From Actinoplanes palleronii (lineage in GTDB: Bacteria > Actinomycetota > Actinomycetes > Mycobacteriales > Micromonosporaceae), in assembly GCF_016862315.1 (NCBI RefSeq), contig NZ_BOMS01000098.1, forward strand, positions 1 to 63,751: a DNA stretch of 63,751 nucleotides, written 5' to 3'. The notes under the pieces are model-generated. The model did not search any database. It saw only the letters and a program-made list of their open reading frames with translations, and was not told where the DNA came from. The position numbers were made by a program, and so were the translations under genes. Of this stretch, positions 40,839-49,112 are shown piece by piece (the first letter of the stretch is position 1; each line of letters begins with the position of its first letter).

Positions 40839-41234
40839 ATGACTCGTGGCCGCTGGTGGGCTGTCGGTGGTGTTGTCGTCGTGACCGCGGTCGCCTTCCT
40901 CGTCGCGGTGGTGTGGTGGGGTGTGGACAGCCTGGAGCAGGTGAGCTGGGTGGCGGGCATCCTGGGCTTCGCCGCAACGGTGGTGATCGCACTCCTCGGC
41001 CCGTCCTCCCCGTCCTCGCCGCCTCCCGGCCCGGCCTCGTCTCCCCGCCCGGTCCCGCCTCCCGGCGGGGCCGCGCGGTCCGGCGCGGCGTCGCCTTCTG
41101 GCGCGGTGCCGGGGCGGCGGTGGGATCGGGCGCCGGTGCGGTCCGGGGTCGGGTCGGTCCTCGGGCTCGGCGCGCTCGGAGTCACGCTGATCGCGGCGAT
41201 GGTCCTGGGCGCGGTGGCGCTGATCGCGCGCTGA
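40839..41234 (+). CDS. Small membrane protein, hypothetical
   Basis: 131 aa from ATG 40839. Three hydrophobic stretches: WWAVGGVVVVTAVAFLVAVV, VSWVAGILGFAATVVIALLG and a C-terminal LGLGALGVTLIAAMVLGAVA, with a Pro/Ser-rich loop between the second and third. No family recognised; the ribosome site is poor. Codon bias is that of the genome, which supports it as coding. Confidence 0.5.
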   Translation: MTRGRWWAVGGVVVVTAVAFLVAVVWWGVDSLEQVSWVAGILGFAATVVIALLGPSSPSSPPPGPASSPRPVPPPGGAARSGAASPSGAVPGRRWDRAPVRSGVGSVLGLGALGVTLIAAMVLGAVALIAR

Positions 41235-41239
41235 TCTCG

Positions 41240-41289
41240 CGCGGTGCTCGACCGCGGTGCTCGACCGCGGTGCTCGACCGCGGTGCTCG
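41240..41289 (+). repeat. Four tandem copies of a 13-bp unit
   Basis: Unit CGCGGTGCTCGAC repeated 3.8 times (41240-41289), six bases after the preceding stop codon. Exact units suggest recent slippage; copy number probably varies among strains. Confidence 0.8.
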
Positions 41290-41337
41290 CGCGCGGCGGG
41301 GCTGCGGTGAAGGGCCGTGGCGCGCCTGCAGGTGGTG

Positions 41338-41390
41338 GGCTGGTTCTCAGGGGTGTCTCCGCGACGCGGAGACACCCCTGAGAACCAGCC
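41338..41390. repeat. Dispersed long palindrome, copy 3
   Basis: Perfect 25-bp inverted repeat (41338-41362 with 41366-41390), loop GAC, left arm GGCTGGTTCTCAGGGGTGTC. The most perfect of five copies. It lies between two plus-strand genes, so it is not restricted to convergent sites. Confidence 0.85.
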
Positions 41391-41501
41391 GGGACCGCGG
41401 GTGAACCGGCGGTGTCAGCCGTCAGGGGGAAGCCGTATGGCGGCTCAGCGAACCCGGATGAACGGTGCAAAAGATCTAAATGTGCCCATAGGCTCCCCGG
41501 G

Positions 41502-42047
41502 GTGACGAACCAGTTAGCCACCGTCGCCAACGGGCGGGTCGCGTTCGGCGACGCGGTCGCCCGGGTCGCGGAATCGCTCAGCCCGCTCGGGGCCGCCGCC
41601 CGGATCATCGCCGAGTCGACCGCCTGCACGGTCGCGATGAAGGAACTCGACGTCGCCGGGCGGCGGATCGACGCCGACACCGAGGTGACGCTCACCCGGC
41701 TGGCCAACCGGCGCACCGACGCCGCGGCCTCGCTGCGGGAACTGCGCCGCCAGGTGGGCCGCACCGACCTGACCGCCGAGGCGCTGCGTCAGTGCATCCG
41801 GAACATGCAGCGCGCCCTCGGCCGCCGCGGCACCACCCCGGACGAGGCGCGGGTCTACGCCGAGTTGATCCACGGCTTCAGCGCCGACCTGCTCAGCCAT
41901 CACTCCCAGCAGGGGAGCCAGGTGCTCACCGGCATCGACATGGTCCTCAATGGCGACGCCGCACCCCGGCTCGCGGGCAGTGCGGCGCCCCGCCGGGCCG
42001 GTGGCGGGCGCGGGCGCGGGCCGGTGCGCGGAGGCGGCAGCAGATGA
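41502..42047 (+). CDS. Hypothetical helical protein
   Basis: 181 aa from GTG 41502. Mostly helical and charged (VTLTRLANRRTDAAASLREL; EALRQCIRNMQRALGRRG; YAELIHGFSADLLSHHSQQG), with a Gly/Arg-rich tail (RRAGGGRGRGPVRGGGSR). No signal peptide or membrane helix. No family recognised. ATGA overlap with the next gene, so the two proteins are probably made together. Confidence 0.65.
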   Translation: MTNQLATVANGRVAFGDAVARVAESLSPLGAAARIIAESTACTVAMKELDVAGRRIDADTEVTLTRLANRRTDAAASLRELRRQVGRTDLTAEALRQCIRNMQRALGRRGTTPDEARVYAELIHGFSADLLSHHSQQGSQVLTGIDMVLNGDAAPRLAGSAAPRRAGGGRGRGPVRGGGSR

Positions 42048-43093
42048 GCGGGGCGAGAAGCGGGTGCCTGCCGATCCTCGCCCTGCTCGCCAGCCCCTGC
42101 CTCGCCCCCTACGGCGTCGCCGCCTTCGCCACCCCGGTGCTGGCCCCCTACGTCTACCTGAACCACCCGTCCTCGTTCGCCAAGGACCGCACGGTCTGGC
42201 TGGTGCTGCTGGCCGCCGTGCCGGTGCTCGCGTTCGTGCTGGTCCGCTGGGCGAGCCCGGCCGGCGGACGGCTGCGCGGCCGCGGTGACCGGCACCCGCC
42301 GGCGTCCCGCGCCCGGCGGCCGGGTCTGCGCGCCCGCCGCCCGCACCCGATCCGCGGATACCTCGACCGGATGCTCCTGCTGGTCGGCTCCACCTCGGCG
42401 GTCACCCTGTGCCTGGCGTGGAGCGGCCACGACATGTACGGGCCGATGGCCGGCGTGGAGACGATGATCCTGCTCGGCGCGGTCGGCGGCACGCTGATCG
42501 TGGTGCTGGTCGGGATCCGCGGCTGGGACCGGCCGTACGTCGCGCCGGTCACCGTCGAACAGGTCCGCGCGCACAACCAGCGTGCGCGCAAGGAGCTCCG
42601 CCGGATCCGTGCCGACAACGAGCGGGTGACCCGGATGGTCGCGAAGCTGGAGGCCAAGCTCACCGACGCGCACACCCGCCGGGACTTCGCCGTGCTGCGC
42701 ACCATGCACCACGAGTCGTACGGCTGCGCGGACAGCGTCTATGTGCACTATCGGTCGGTGGAGGAGTCGCTGGGGCTGGTCTCGCAGCTGGTCCGCAGCG
42801 TGCGGATCACCGGCTGGCAGCCGAGCGGGGTGGTCCGGCGCGCGGTGAACCGCAAGGCGCGGGTGGCGTTCGTCCAGTTGCGCACCGAGACCGGCGGGCT
42901 GGCCGGGACCGCGGGCGAGCTGCGCTCCGAATGGACGCGGAACCGCGACCTGGTGCAGACCCTGAACGTGCGCACCGCCGACCTCAAATGCCAGATCCGC
43001 GACGAGTGCGGCCCCGCCGGCCTGCGCTGGTTCGAGGCCCTCCAGGACCGCCGCGACGCCGCCCGCCTGGCCGAGGGAAAACCCGTCAGCTGA
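42044..43093 (+). CDS. Four-TM protein with C-terminal coiled coil, hypothetical
   Basis: 349 aa. Two membrane helices near the N-terminus (LPILALLASPCLAPYGVAAF; VWLVLLAAVPVLAFVLVRWA), an Arg-rich loop, two more (MLLLVGSTSAVTLCLAWSGH; TMILLGAVGGTLIVVLVGIR), then a ~180-residue soluble part that starts as a coiled coil (ERVTRMVAKLEAKLTDAHTR). No family recognised. Start overlaps the previous stop (ATGA). Confidence 0.65.
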   Translation: MSGARSGCLPILALLASPCLAPYGVAAFATPVLAPYVYLNHPSSFAKDRTVWLVLLAAVPVLAFVLVRWASPAGGRLRGRGDRHPPASRARRPGLRARRPHPIRGYLDRMLLLVGSTSAVTLCLAWSGHDMYGPMAGVETMILLGAVGGTLIVVLVGIRGWDRPYVAPVTVEQVRAHNQRARKELRRIRADNERVTRMVAKLEAKLTDAHTRRDFAVLRTMHHESYGCADSVYVHYRSVEESLGLVSQLVRSVRITGWQPSGVVRRAVNRKARVAFVQLRTETGGLAGTAGELRSEWTRNRDLVQTLNVRTADLKCQIRDECGPAGLRWFEALQDRRDAARLAEGKPVS

Positions 43094-43097
43094 CCAC

Positions 43098-43154
43098 CCG
43101 GCTGGTCCTCAGGGGTGTCTCCCGGGTGTTGAGGCACCCCTGAGAGCCAGCCGG
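43098..43154. repeat. Dispersed long palindrome, copy 4
   Basis: Left arm 43098-43121 (CCGGCTGGTCCTCAGGGGTG), right arm 43131-43154, with two mismatches. It begins 4 bp after the stop of the plus-strand gene and lies between convergent genes. Confidence 0.85.
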
Positions 43155-43270
43155 GGGCCGGCGGCGCGCTGCGGCCCGGGGTGGCCACGGCCTCGCGGCG
43201 GCCTCACGGGCGGGACTCGGCTCGTAGCCTGCGGCGGGTGCTCGGTATGCGTACCGGAAAAGGGTTAACG
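43155..43270. repeat. Extended flank repeat B
   Basis: Closely related to 26779-26905. Contains CGCGCTGCGGCCCGG, CCTCACGGGCGGGACTCGG and CGTACCGGAAAAGGGTTAAC, and runs into the stop codon of the TetR gene. Confidence 0.75.
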
Positions 43271-43930
43271 GTGACGGGCGGCCATCGTCTCGACCGCGGA
43301 CATCAGCAGGTCGAGGCCGAAGGCGTAGTAGTGCTCGAGGTCGGGCGGCTGCTGGTAGGTCTTCGCGAACTCGATCATCATGGGGAACTGGTCGGCGGGC
43401 AGGCATTCCAGCATGGCCCGCTTCTGCCGGCGCCACTCCGGGGCCTGCTCCCGCGGCACGGTCGCCGGGCAGTCGGGCTGGCCGGCGGCGAGGCCCATGG
43501 CGCCGTTGAGCAGGTACATCGCGATCCAGTACGCCTCTTCGACGCCGAAGCCGCCCTCGGTCAGCAGCGCGAGGGTGTCGTTGGTGGCGCGGGCGAAGCT
43601 GTCCGAGCGGGTCTTGTCCGTCGAGTGCAGCAGGTCGGGCAGCGCCGGGTGGGCGCGCATGACGTTTATCGCAGTCTGCACGATCGCGCGGAGCTGCACC
43701 TGCCACGGATCGCCGGTGCCACGGTCGGCCCGCAGACCGCTCAGCACGTGGTCGACGACGCCCTGCAGCAGCTCGTCCTTGTTCTTGAAGTGCCAGTACA
43801 GCGCCATCGGCGTGACGCCCAGCTCCTTGGCCAGGCGCCGGATGGTGATCGCGTCGAGGCCCTCCTCGTCGGCGAGGCGCAGGGCGCGCTCGGCGACGGT
43901 CGCCTTGCTCAGTCGTTCCGCTGGGGTCAC
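43265..43930 (-). CDS. TetR-family transcriptional repressor
   Basis: 221 aa from GTG 43930. Helix-turn-helix: LSKATVAERALRLADEEGLD, then ITIRRLAKELGVTPMALYWH FKNKDEL, the standard TetR N-terminus. Ligand-binding helices follow, with a TetR_C-like late part (EYLLNGAMG-type MYLLNGAMGLAAGQP). Divergent from an MFS efflux gene with 77 bp between starts full of GTAC-type inverted repeats, so it most likely represses that gene and itself, released by a drug-like ligand. Confidence 0.92.
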   Translation of the reverse strand: MTPAERLSKATVAERALRLADEEGLDAITIRRLAKELGVTPMALYWHFKNKDELLQGVVDHVLSGLRADRGTGDPWQVQLRAIVQTAINVMRAHPALPDLLHSTDKTRSDSFARATNDTLALLTEGGFGVEEAYWIAMYLLNGAMGLAAGQPDCPATVPREQAPEWRRQKRAMLECLPADQFPMMIEFAKTYQQPPDLEHYYAFGLDLLMSAVETMAARHR

Positions 43931-44007
43931 TTGACAACCATACAACGTACAGGTCTCATGTACGAGGTACATGTACGTCGTACAAGTACCTTGTATAGGG
44001 GGAGAAC
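43931..44007. promoter_or_regulatory. TetR/MFS divergent operator-promoter
   Basis: The 77-bp gap has a TTGACA at 43931-43936 and several nested inverted repeats built on GTAC: CATGTAC-GAG-GTACATG (43957-43973, perfect) and outer TACAACGTAC (43941-43950) mirrored by GTACnnnTTGTA toward 43995. The RBS of the MFS gene (GGGGGAG) is at its right end. Confidence 0.7.
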
Positions 44008-45444
44008 ATGGAGCAGAACCGTCGGTGGTGGGCGCTGGTCGCGGTGGCCCTCGGGACGTTCATGACGTATCTCGACAACAACGTCGTCAATGTGGCGTTG
44101 CCGTCGATCCAGCGCGAGCTGAACCTCAGCATCTCCGGGCTGGAGTGGATCACCAGCGCGTACATCCTGGTCTTCGCCGGTCTGCTGCTGGCCGGTGGCC
44201 GGATCGGGGACGTCCTGGGGCACCGGACGGCGTTCCTCTCCGGCCTGGCGGTCTTCACCGTCGCCTCGGTCGCGGCCGGCCTGGCCGGCAGCCAGGAACT
44301 GCTGATCGGCGCCCGCGCCGTGCAGGGCATCGGTGCGGCGCTGCTCTCCCCGGCGGCGCTCGCGCTGCTCCGGGAGCTGTTCCCGGACCCGAAGGAGCGG
44401 GGCACCGCGATCGGCGTGTGGGGCGCGGTCGGCGCGCTCGCCCTGGCCATCGGCCCGTTCACCGGCGGGGTGCTCAGCCAGCACGTCTCCTGGGGCTGGA
44501 TCTTCCTGATCAACCTGCCGATCGGCGTGGCGACGCTGGCCATCTCGATGATCAGCATGCCGGCCGGCCGAGCCACCGTGGCCCGGGCCGCCGGCGCCTG
44601 GCGTCGTCTGGACCCGATCGGGCTGGCGACGTCGTCGCTGTCGCTGTTCGCGCTCACGTACGCCCTGATCGAGGGTGACTCCGAGGGCTGGACGTCCGGC
44701 CTGATCCTGGGGTCGTTCGCGGTCGCCGCCGTGGCCGCCGTCGCGTTCGTGGTCCAGCAGAGCCGTACCGCCGACTCGATGGTCAACCTGGACTTCTTCC
44801 GGAACCGGATGTTCACCGGTGGCCTGCTGGCGATGGGGCTCTGGGCCTTCGGTGTCTTCGGCATCTACTTCTACATGGCCATCTACCTGCAGAACGTGCT
44901 CGGTTTCTCGCCCACCGAGGCGGGCGCCGGCTTCATCCCGATGGCTCTGATCACCGCGGTCGGCGCCATGCTCGCGCCGCGCTTCGAGGCCCGCTTCGGT
45001 GTCGCCCGGGTGACCGCTTTCGGTCTCGCGGTGATGGCCGCGGCGATCGGTGGCATCGCGCAGTACGGCGAGGGCACCCACTACCTGGCCCTGCTGCCCT
45101 GGTTCGCGCTCTACGGCGTCGGCGGCGGCCTGCTCATCCCGCTGAGCAACGTGGTCGTCGACGCGCTGCCGGTCGAGCGCGCCGGTATCGCCTCCAGCAT
45201 GCTGAACGTCTCCCGCGAGGTGTTCGGGCTGCTCGGGGTGACCGTGCTGGGCGCCATCCTGAACAACCGGGCCGGTGCCACCACCGGCACCGAACTGCAC
45301 CGCTACCTGGTCGGCTACCAGTTCGCCCTGGTCGTCGCGGCGGCCCTGGTCGCCGTCGGTGTGCCGCTCAGCCTCTGGATGCTCCGCGCCAAGCGGGCCG
45401 GCGACAGCGCGGTGGAGCCGGTCCCTGTCCTTGAGACGGTCTGA
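44008..45444 (+). CDS. MFS drug efflux transporter, DHA2 (14-TM EmrB/QacA) type
   Basis: 478 aa with about 14 hydrophobic segments. Motif A-like GGRIGDVLGHRTAFLSGL, motif D1 LDNNVVNVALPSIQRELN, motif C-like AIGPFTGGVLSQHVSWGWIF and the DHA2-type LNVSREVFGLLGVTVLGAI near the C-terminus. It should be a proton-driven exporter of hydrophobic compounds. Regulated by the adjacent TetR protein. Ends at a 17-bp hairpin. Confidence 0.93.
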   Translation: MEQNRRWWALVAVALGTFMTYLDNNVVNVALPSIQRELNLSISGLEWITSAYILVFAGLLLAGGRIGDVLGHRTAFLSGLAVFTVASVAAGLAGSQELLIGARAVQGIGAALLSPAALALLRELFPDPKERGTAIGVWGAVGALALAIGPFTGGVLSQHVSWGWIFLINLPIGVATLAISMISMPAGRATVARAAGAWRRLDPIGLATSSLSLFALTYALIEGDSEGWTSGLILGSFAVAAVAAVAFVVQQSRTADSMVNLDFFRNRMFTGGLLAMGLWAFGVFGIYFYMAIYLQNVLGFSPTEAGAGFIPMALITAVGAMLAPRFEARFGVARVTAFGLAVMAAAIGGIAQYGEGTHYLALLPWFALYGVGGGLLIPLSNVVVDALPVERAGIASSMLNVSREVFGLLGVTVLGAILNNRAGATTGTELHRYLVGYQFALVVAAALVAVGVPLSLWMLRAKRAGDSAVEPVPVLETV

Positions 45445-45453
45445 CGCTCGGTG

Positions 45454-45489
45454 CTGAGGGAGTCGGACACCCGTGTTCGACTCCTTCAG
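45454..45489 (+). terminator. Hairpin after the MFS gene
   Basis: 17-bp stem with two wobble pairs (45454-45470 with 45473-45489), 2-nt loop, left arm CTGAGGGAGTCGGACAC. It covers the first possible GTG of benE (45489), which argues for the later start. Confidence 0.65.
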
Positions 45490-45500
45490 TGAGAATTCCG

Positions 45501-46730
45501 GTGAGTGCCCTGGTCGCGGGGCTGGTCGCGGTGCTCGTCTCGTTCTCCGGCCCGTTCGTGGTGGTGCTCACCGCCGCCTCGGCCGCGCACCTGACCGAGG
45601 CGCAGACCACCTCCTGGGTGTGGGCGATCGCGGTCGGCAGCGGCCTGACCTGCCTGGTGCTGAGCCTGATCACCAAGATGCCGGTGATCACCGCGTGGTC
45701 CACGCCCGGCGCGGCGCTGCTGGTCGGCTCGCTGGGCGCGTACCGGTACTCGGACGCGGTCGGCGCGTTCCTGTTCGCCGCGATCGGGATGACCGTCCTG
45801 GGCTTCTCCGGACTGTTCGGCCGGATCCTGGCCAAGGTCCCGCCGGGCATCATCTCGGCGATGCTGGCCGGGATCCTGCTGCCGTTCGCGCTCGACGCGT
45901 TCCGGCAGCTGCCCGGGGCGCCGGCGATCGTGCTGGCCGTGCTCGGGGCGTACTTCCTGGGCCGGCGGTTCCTGCCGAACTACGCGGTGCTGCTCGCCCT
46001 CGGCGCCGGGGTGGCGGTCGCCGCGGCCGGGCACGACCTGCACCTGGGCGGGGTCGGGCTGGAGATCGCGCTACCGCACCTCACGGTGCCGACGCTGAAC
46101 CCGTCCGCGCTGGTCAGTATCGGTCTGCCGCTGCTGATCGTGACGATGGCCTCGCAGAACGCGCCGGGTCTCGCGGTGCTGCGCGGCAGCGGGTACCAGC
46201 CGGACGACCGGCTGCTGCTCACCGGTACCGGGCTCACCTCGGTGCTGCTCGCGCCGTTCGGCAGCCACGCGATCAACCTGGCCGCGATCACCGCGGCGAT
46301 CTGCACCGGCGAGCAGGCCCACCCCAACCCCAGGCTCCGGTACGTGGCCGGGGCGGCCTGCGGCGTCTTCTACCTGATCTGCGGCTTCCTCGGCACCGGG
46401 CTGGTCGGGTTCTTCACCGCGCTGCCGAAGCCGCTGGTCGCCGCGGTCTGCGGGGTGGCCCTGCTGGGCGCGTTGCTGGGCAGCCTGGCCGGCGCGCTCG
46501 ACGACCGGCCGGCCCGGGAGGGCGCGCTGGTCACGCTCGCCGCGACCGCGTCCGGGATGACCGTGGCGCACGTCGGTTCGGCGTTCTGGGGTCTGGTGGC
46601 GGGCGTGCTGGTGCACCTGATCCTGACAGCGCGCCGAAACAGTCAGGCGGGCACCGGGACCGGGCCGGCCGGGGAGAGCCGGGAGATCCGCAGCCAGACC
46701 ACGAAACCCCAGACCACGAACCCGGCGTAG
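45501..46730 (+). CDS. benE: BenE-family benzoate/H+ symporter
   Basis: 409 aa from GTG 45501 (GTG 45489 would add four residues but lies in a hairpin). Eleven to twelve hydrophobic segments and the BenE signature MPVITAWSTPGAALL; also FRQLPGAPAIVLAVLGAYF and FGSHAINLAAITAAICTGEQ. BenE takes up benzoate or related aromatic acids; no benzoate catabolic genes are nearby. Its last 88 bp overlap the 3' end of convergent pnuC. Confidence 0.88.
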   Translation: MSALVAGLVAVLVSFSGPFVVVLTAASAAHLTEAQTTSWVWAIAVGSGLTCLVLSLITKMPVITAWSTPGAALLVGSLGAYRYSDAVGAFLFAAIGMTVLGFSGLFGRILAKVPPGIISAMLAGILLPFALDAFRQLPGAPAIVLAVLGAYFLGRRFLPNYAVLLALGAGVAVAAAGHDLHLGGVGLEIALPHLTVPTLNPSALVSIGLPLLIVTMASQNAPGLAVLRGSGYQPDDRLLLTGTGLTSVLLAPFGSHAINLAAITAAICTGEQAHPNPRLRYVAGAACGVFYLICGFLGTGLVGFFTALPKPLVAAVCGVALLGALLGSLAGALDDRPAREGALVTLAATASGMTVAHVGSAFWGLVAGVLVHLILTARRNSQAGTGTGPAGESREIRSQTTKPQTTNPA

Positions 46731-47344
46731 ACCGCGTACAGCACCGCGGACGGGTAGTAGCCGAAGTGCAGCAGCTCGGGCACCCCGACCAGGTCGACGG
46801 CGATCCAGCAGAGCCAGAACTCCACCCAGCCGCGGGCCATCGCGTACGTGGCCAGCATCGACCCCACGAAGATCCACGAGTCGGCCAGGTAATACCACCA
46901 CGGGACCGGGAAACCTGCCCCGACCTGGCGGAAGACGAAGAAGCAGAGCACCACGGCGACGAGCGCACCCGGGATGAAGATCAGTCGCTGCCGGTGGCCG
47001 GCCCAGCGCGGCACCACCGCGTCGCCGTGCCCGACCCGGCGGTTGCGCCGCCAGACCCACCAGCCGTACACGCTGGTGATCAGGAAGAACACCTGGCGGG
47101 CGGCCTGGCCGTACAGGGGAGTGCCCTGGTCGTTGCCGAGCGCCTGCCCGAGGAACACCGTGAACAGCAGGATGTTGCCGACGATCCCGATCGGCCAGGC
47201 GAGCGCGTTGCGGCGCAGGCCGAACAGCGCCGAGCCGAGCCCGAAGGCGTTGCCGACGATCTCCCGCCAGTAGATCGCCTGATCCGGGGTCACCTGCCAC
47301 TTCGCGGTGTAGAACACGGTCAGCCAGTGATCGAGCCAAGTCAC
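46643..47344 (-). CDS. pnuC: Nicotinamide riboside/mononucleotide transporter PnuC
   Basis: 233 aa, seven hydrophobic segments. PnuC hallmarks: WREIVGNAFGLGSALFGLRR, NALAWPIGIVGNILLFTVFL, VFFLITSVYGWWVWRRN (YGWWxW) and ADSWIFVGSMLATYAMARGW, EFWLCWIAVDLVGVPELLHF. It imports vitamin B3 ribosides for NAD synthesis by facilitated diffusion. No nadR/kinase next to it and no NAD riboswitch recognised upstream. The 88-bp tail overlap with benE is unusually long. Confidence 0.92.
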   Translation of the reverse strand: MTWLDHWLTVFYTAKWQVTPDQAIYWREIVGNAFGLGSALFGLRRNALAWPIGIVGNILLFTVFLGQALGNDQGTPLYGQAARQVFFLITSVYGWWVWRRNRRVGHGDAVVPRWAGHRQRLIFIPGALVAVVLCFFVFRQVGAGFPVPWWYYLADSWIFVGSMLATYAMARGWVEFWLCWIAVDLVGVPELLHFGYYPSAVLYAVYAGFVVWGFVVWLRISRLSPAGPVPVPA

Positions 47345-47402
47345 GGCTCATGGTAGGCCGCGCCGAGTTTCCGCCCGGTTTCCACCCGGGCATAGTGGGC
47401 CG

Positions 47403-48407
47403 GTGACCACCGCGATCTCCTGTGCCGTGCAGACCCGCCTCTACTCCGGAGGCCGGGTGATCGAGCAGGGTTTCGGGTTCGGCGAGCTGGCCGGCCACCT
47501 GAGCGACCACCCGGAGGCGGTCGCCTGGCTCGACCTGCTGGAGCCGTCGGCGGCCGACCTGGCCGCGGTCGCCGCCGAGTTCGGCCTGCACCCGCTCGCC
47601 GTCGAGGACGCGCTCGCCGAGCACGAGCGCCCCAAGCTCGACCGGTACCCGGACCACCTGTTCGTCAACGTCTACGCGGTCGCCTTCGACCACGGTGGTG
47701 ACGTCTCACCGAAGGCGCACAAGGTGGAGATCAGCGCGTTCGTCACCGAGCGGGCGCTGATCACCGTGCACAAGGACGAGGGCGACGTGGACAAGCTGGT
47801 CCAGCGCTGGGACGAGGACGCGGATCTGGCCGCCTCCGGCGGTGTCAACTTCCTGCTGTACGGCCTGTTCGACGTCGTCGTGGACAGTCAGTACGCCGCC
47901 GCCCGGCAGGTCGACGAGGCGATGGACCCGATCGAGGACCGGATGCTCGGCGAGGGTGGCGCGCCCCGCGCGGTCCGGCTGCACGGGTTCGGGCTGCGCC
48001 GGGCGCTGGCCATGCTGCGCCGGGCGGTCGCGCCGATGCAGGACGTGGTGGCCGAGGTGAACCGGGCGGACAGCGACCTGGTCGACGACCAGCTGCGGCC
48101 GTACTACCGGGACGTCCAGGACCACGCCGAGCGGGCCCTCGAGTCGATCGAGCACTCGCTCACCCGGATCACCGAGCTGCTCGACGCCGACCTCAACGAG
48201 CAGAGCAACATCCTGAACGACACCACCCGCAAACTCGCCGCCTGGGCCGCCATCATCGCGGTGCCGACCGCGCTGACCGGCTATTTCGGGCAGAACCTGC
48301 CGTATCCCGGCTACGAGCAGCCCTGGGGTTTCGTGCTGAGCACGGCCCTCATCGTGGCCGCCGGCGCCGCGCTCTACTACTACCTCAAGAAGCGTGGCTG
48401 GCTGTAG
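47403..48407 (+). CDS. corA: CorA-family divalent cation transporter (variant pore motif)
   Basis: 334 aa from GTG 47403. Cytosolic alpha/beta domain and long helices (AARQVDEAMDPIEDRML; ALESIEHSLTRITELLDADL), then two C-terminal membrane helices (KLAAWAAIIAVPTALTGYFG; WGFVLSTALIVAAGAALYYY). The selectivity loop reads YFGQN where classical CorA has YGMN, so the Met is Gln and an extra Phe is inserted in front. It may carry Mg2+, Co2+, Ni2+ or Zn2+; the changed loop makes the ion uncertain. Confidence 0.85.
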   Translation: MTTAISCAVQTRLYSGGRVIEQGFGFGELAGHLSDHPEAVAWLDLLEPSAADLAAVAAEFGLHPLAVEDALAEHERPKLDRYPDHLFVNVYAVAFDHGGDVSPKAHKVEISAFVTERALITVHKDEGDVDKLVQRWDEDADLAASGGVNFLLYGLFDVVVDSQYAAARQVDEAMDPIEDRMLGEGGAPRAVRLHGFGLRRALAMLRRAVAPMQDVVAEVNRADSDLVDDQLRPYYRDVQDHAERALESIEHSLTRITELLDADLNEQSNILNDTTRKLAAWAAIIAVPTALTGYFGQNLPYPGYEQPWGFVLSTALIVAAGAALYYYLKKRGWL

Positions 48408-48440
48408 TAGCGTCCCCAGGTGATCGGGGGTAGTGAATAC

Positions 48441-49094
48441 ATGCTCACCATGGACCTGACCACCGCGGACCTGGGATACGGCGCCGGTGATCCGGTGCTG
48501 CGCGACGTGACGGTGACCGCTCGCCCCGGCGAGATCCTGGCCGTCACCGGTACCTCCGGAGCGGGCAAGACGACGCTGCTCAGCGCGCTGGCCGGGCTGC
48601 TCGCGCCCCGTTCCGGCACGGTCACCGCGGACGGCTCGCCGCTGGGTGACCGGGACGCCGCGGTCGGCCGGGGCGTGGTGCTGATCCCGCAGGAGAACGG
48701 GCTTGCCGCGATCCTCACCGCCGCCGAGAACGTCTCGGTCGCGGTGATCGCCACCGGCGGCACCCCGGCCGACGCCCGCCGCCGGACCGCCGACGCGCTG
48801 GCCGCGGTCGGGCTGGCCGGGCAGGCGAACCAGCTGATCGAGGAGCTCTCCGGCGGGCAGCAGCAGCGCGCCGCGATCGCCCGCGGGCTGGCGCTGCGCG
48901 GCCGGGTGGTGCTCGCCGACGAGGTGACCAGCGAGCTCGACGCGGCGAACCGGCAGAAGGTCCTCGAGCTGTTGCGCGCCGAGGCGGCCCGGGGCGCCAC
49001 CGTGGTGCTGGCCACGCACGACCCGGAGGCCGCCGCGGCCTGCGACCGGGAGCTGCACCTGGCCGACGGAACCGCGTCCTGGACCCGTTCATGA
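48441..49094 (+). CDS. ABC transporter ATP-binding protein
   Basis: 217 aa from ATG 48441 (GGGGG upstream). Walker A GTSGAGKTT, Q-loop VLIPQENGL, signature LSGGQQQRAAIARGL, Walker B RVVLADEVTSELD, switch His in VLATHDPEA. A small LolD-type ATPase. Followed by two giant FtsX-type permeases on the same strand (18 bp, then GTGA overlap), together forming one exporter. Confidence 0.93.
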   Translation: MLTMDLTTADLGYGAGDPVLRDVTVTARPGEILAVTGTSGAGKTTLLSALAGLLAPRSGTVTADGSPLGDRDAAVGRGVVLIPQENGLAAILTAAENVSVAVIATGGTPADARRRTADALAAVGLAGQANQLIEELSGGQQQRAAIARGLALRGRVVLADEVTSELDAANRQKVLELLRAEAARGATVVLATHDPEAAAACDRELHLADGTASWTRS

Positions 49095-49112
49095 CCGGCC
49101 GGTAGCCGCCAC

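Noticed and set aside
43927..45300. 457-codon minus-strand frame opposite the MFS gene
   Set aside because: Antisense shadow; hydrophobic segments and motifs are on the plus strand.
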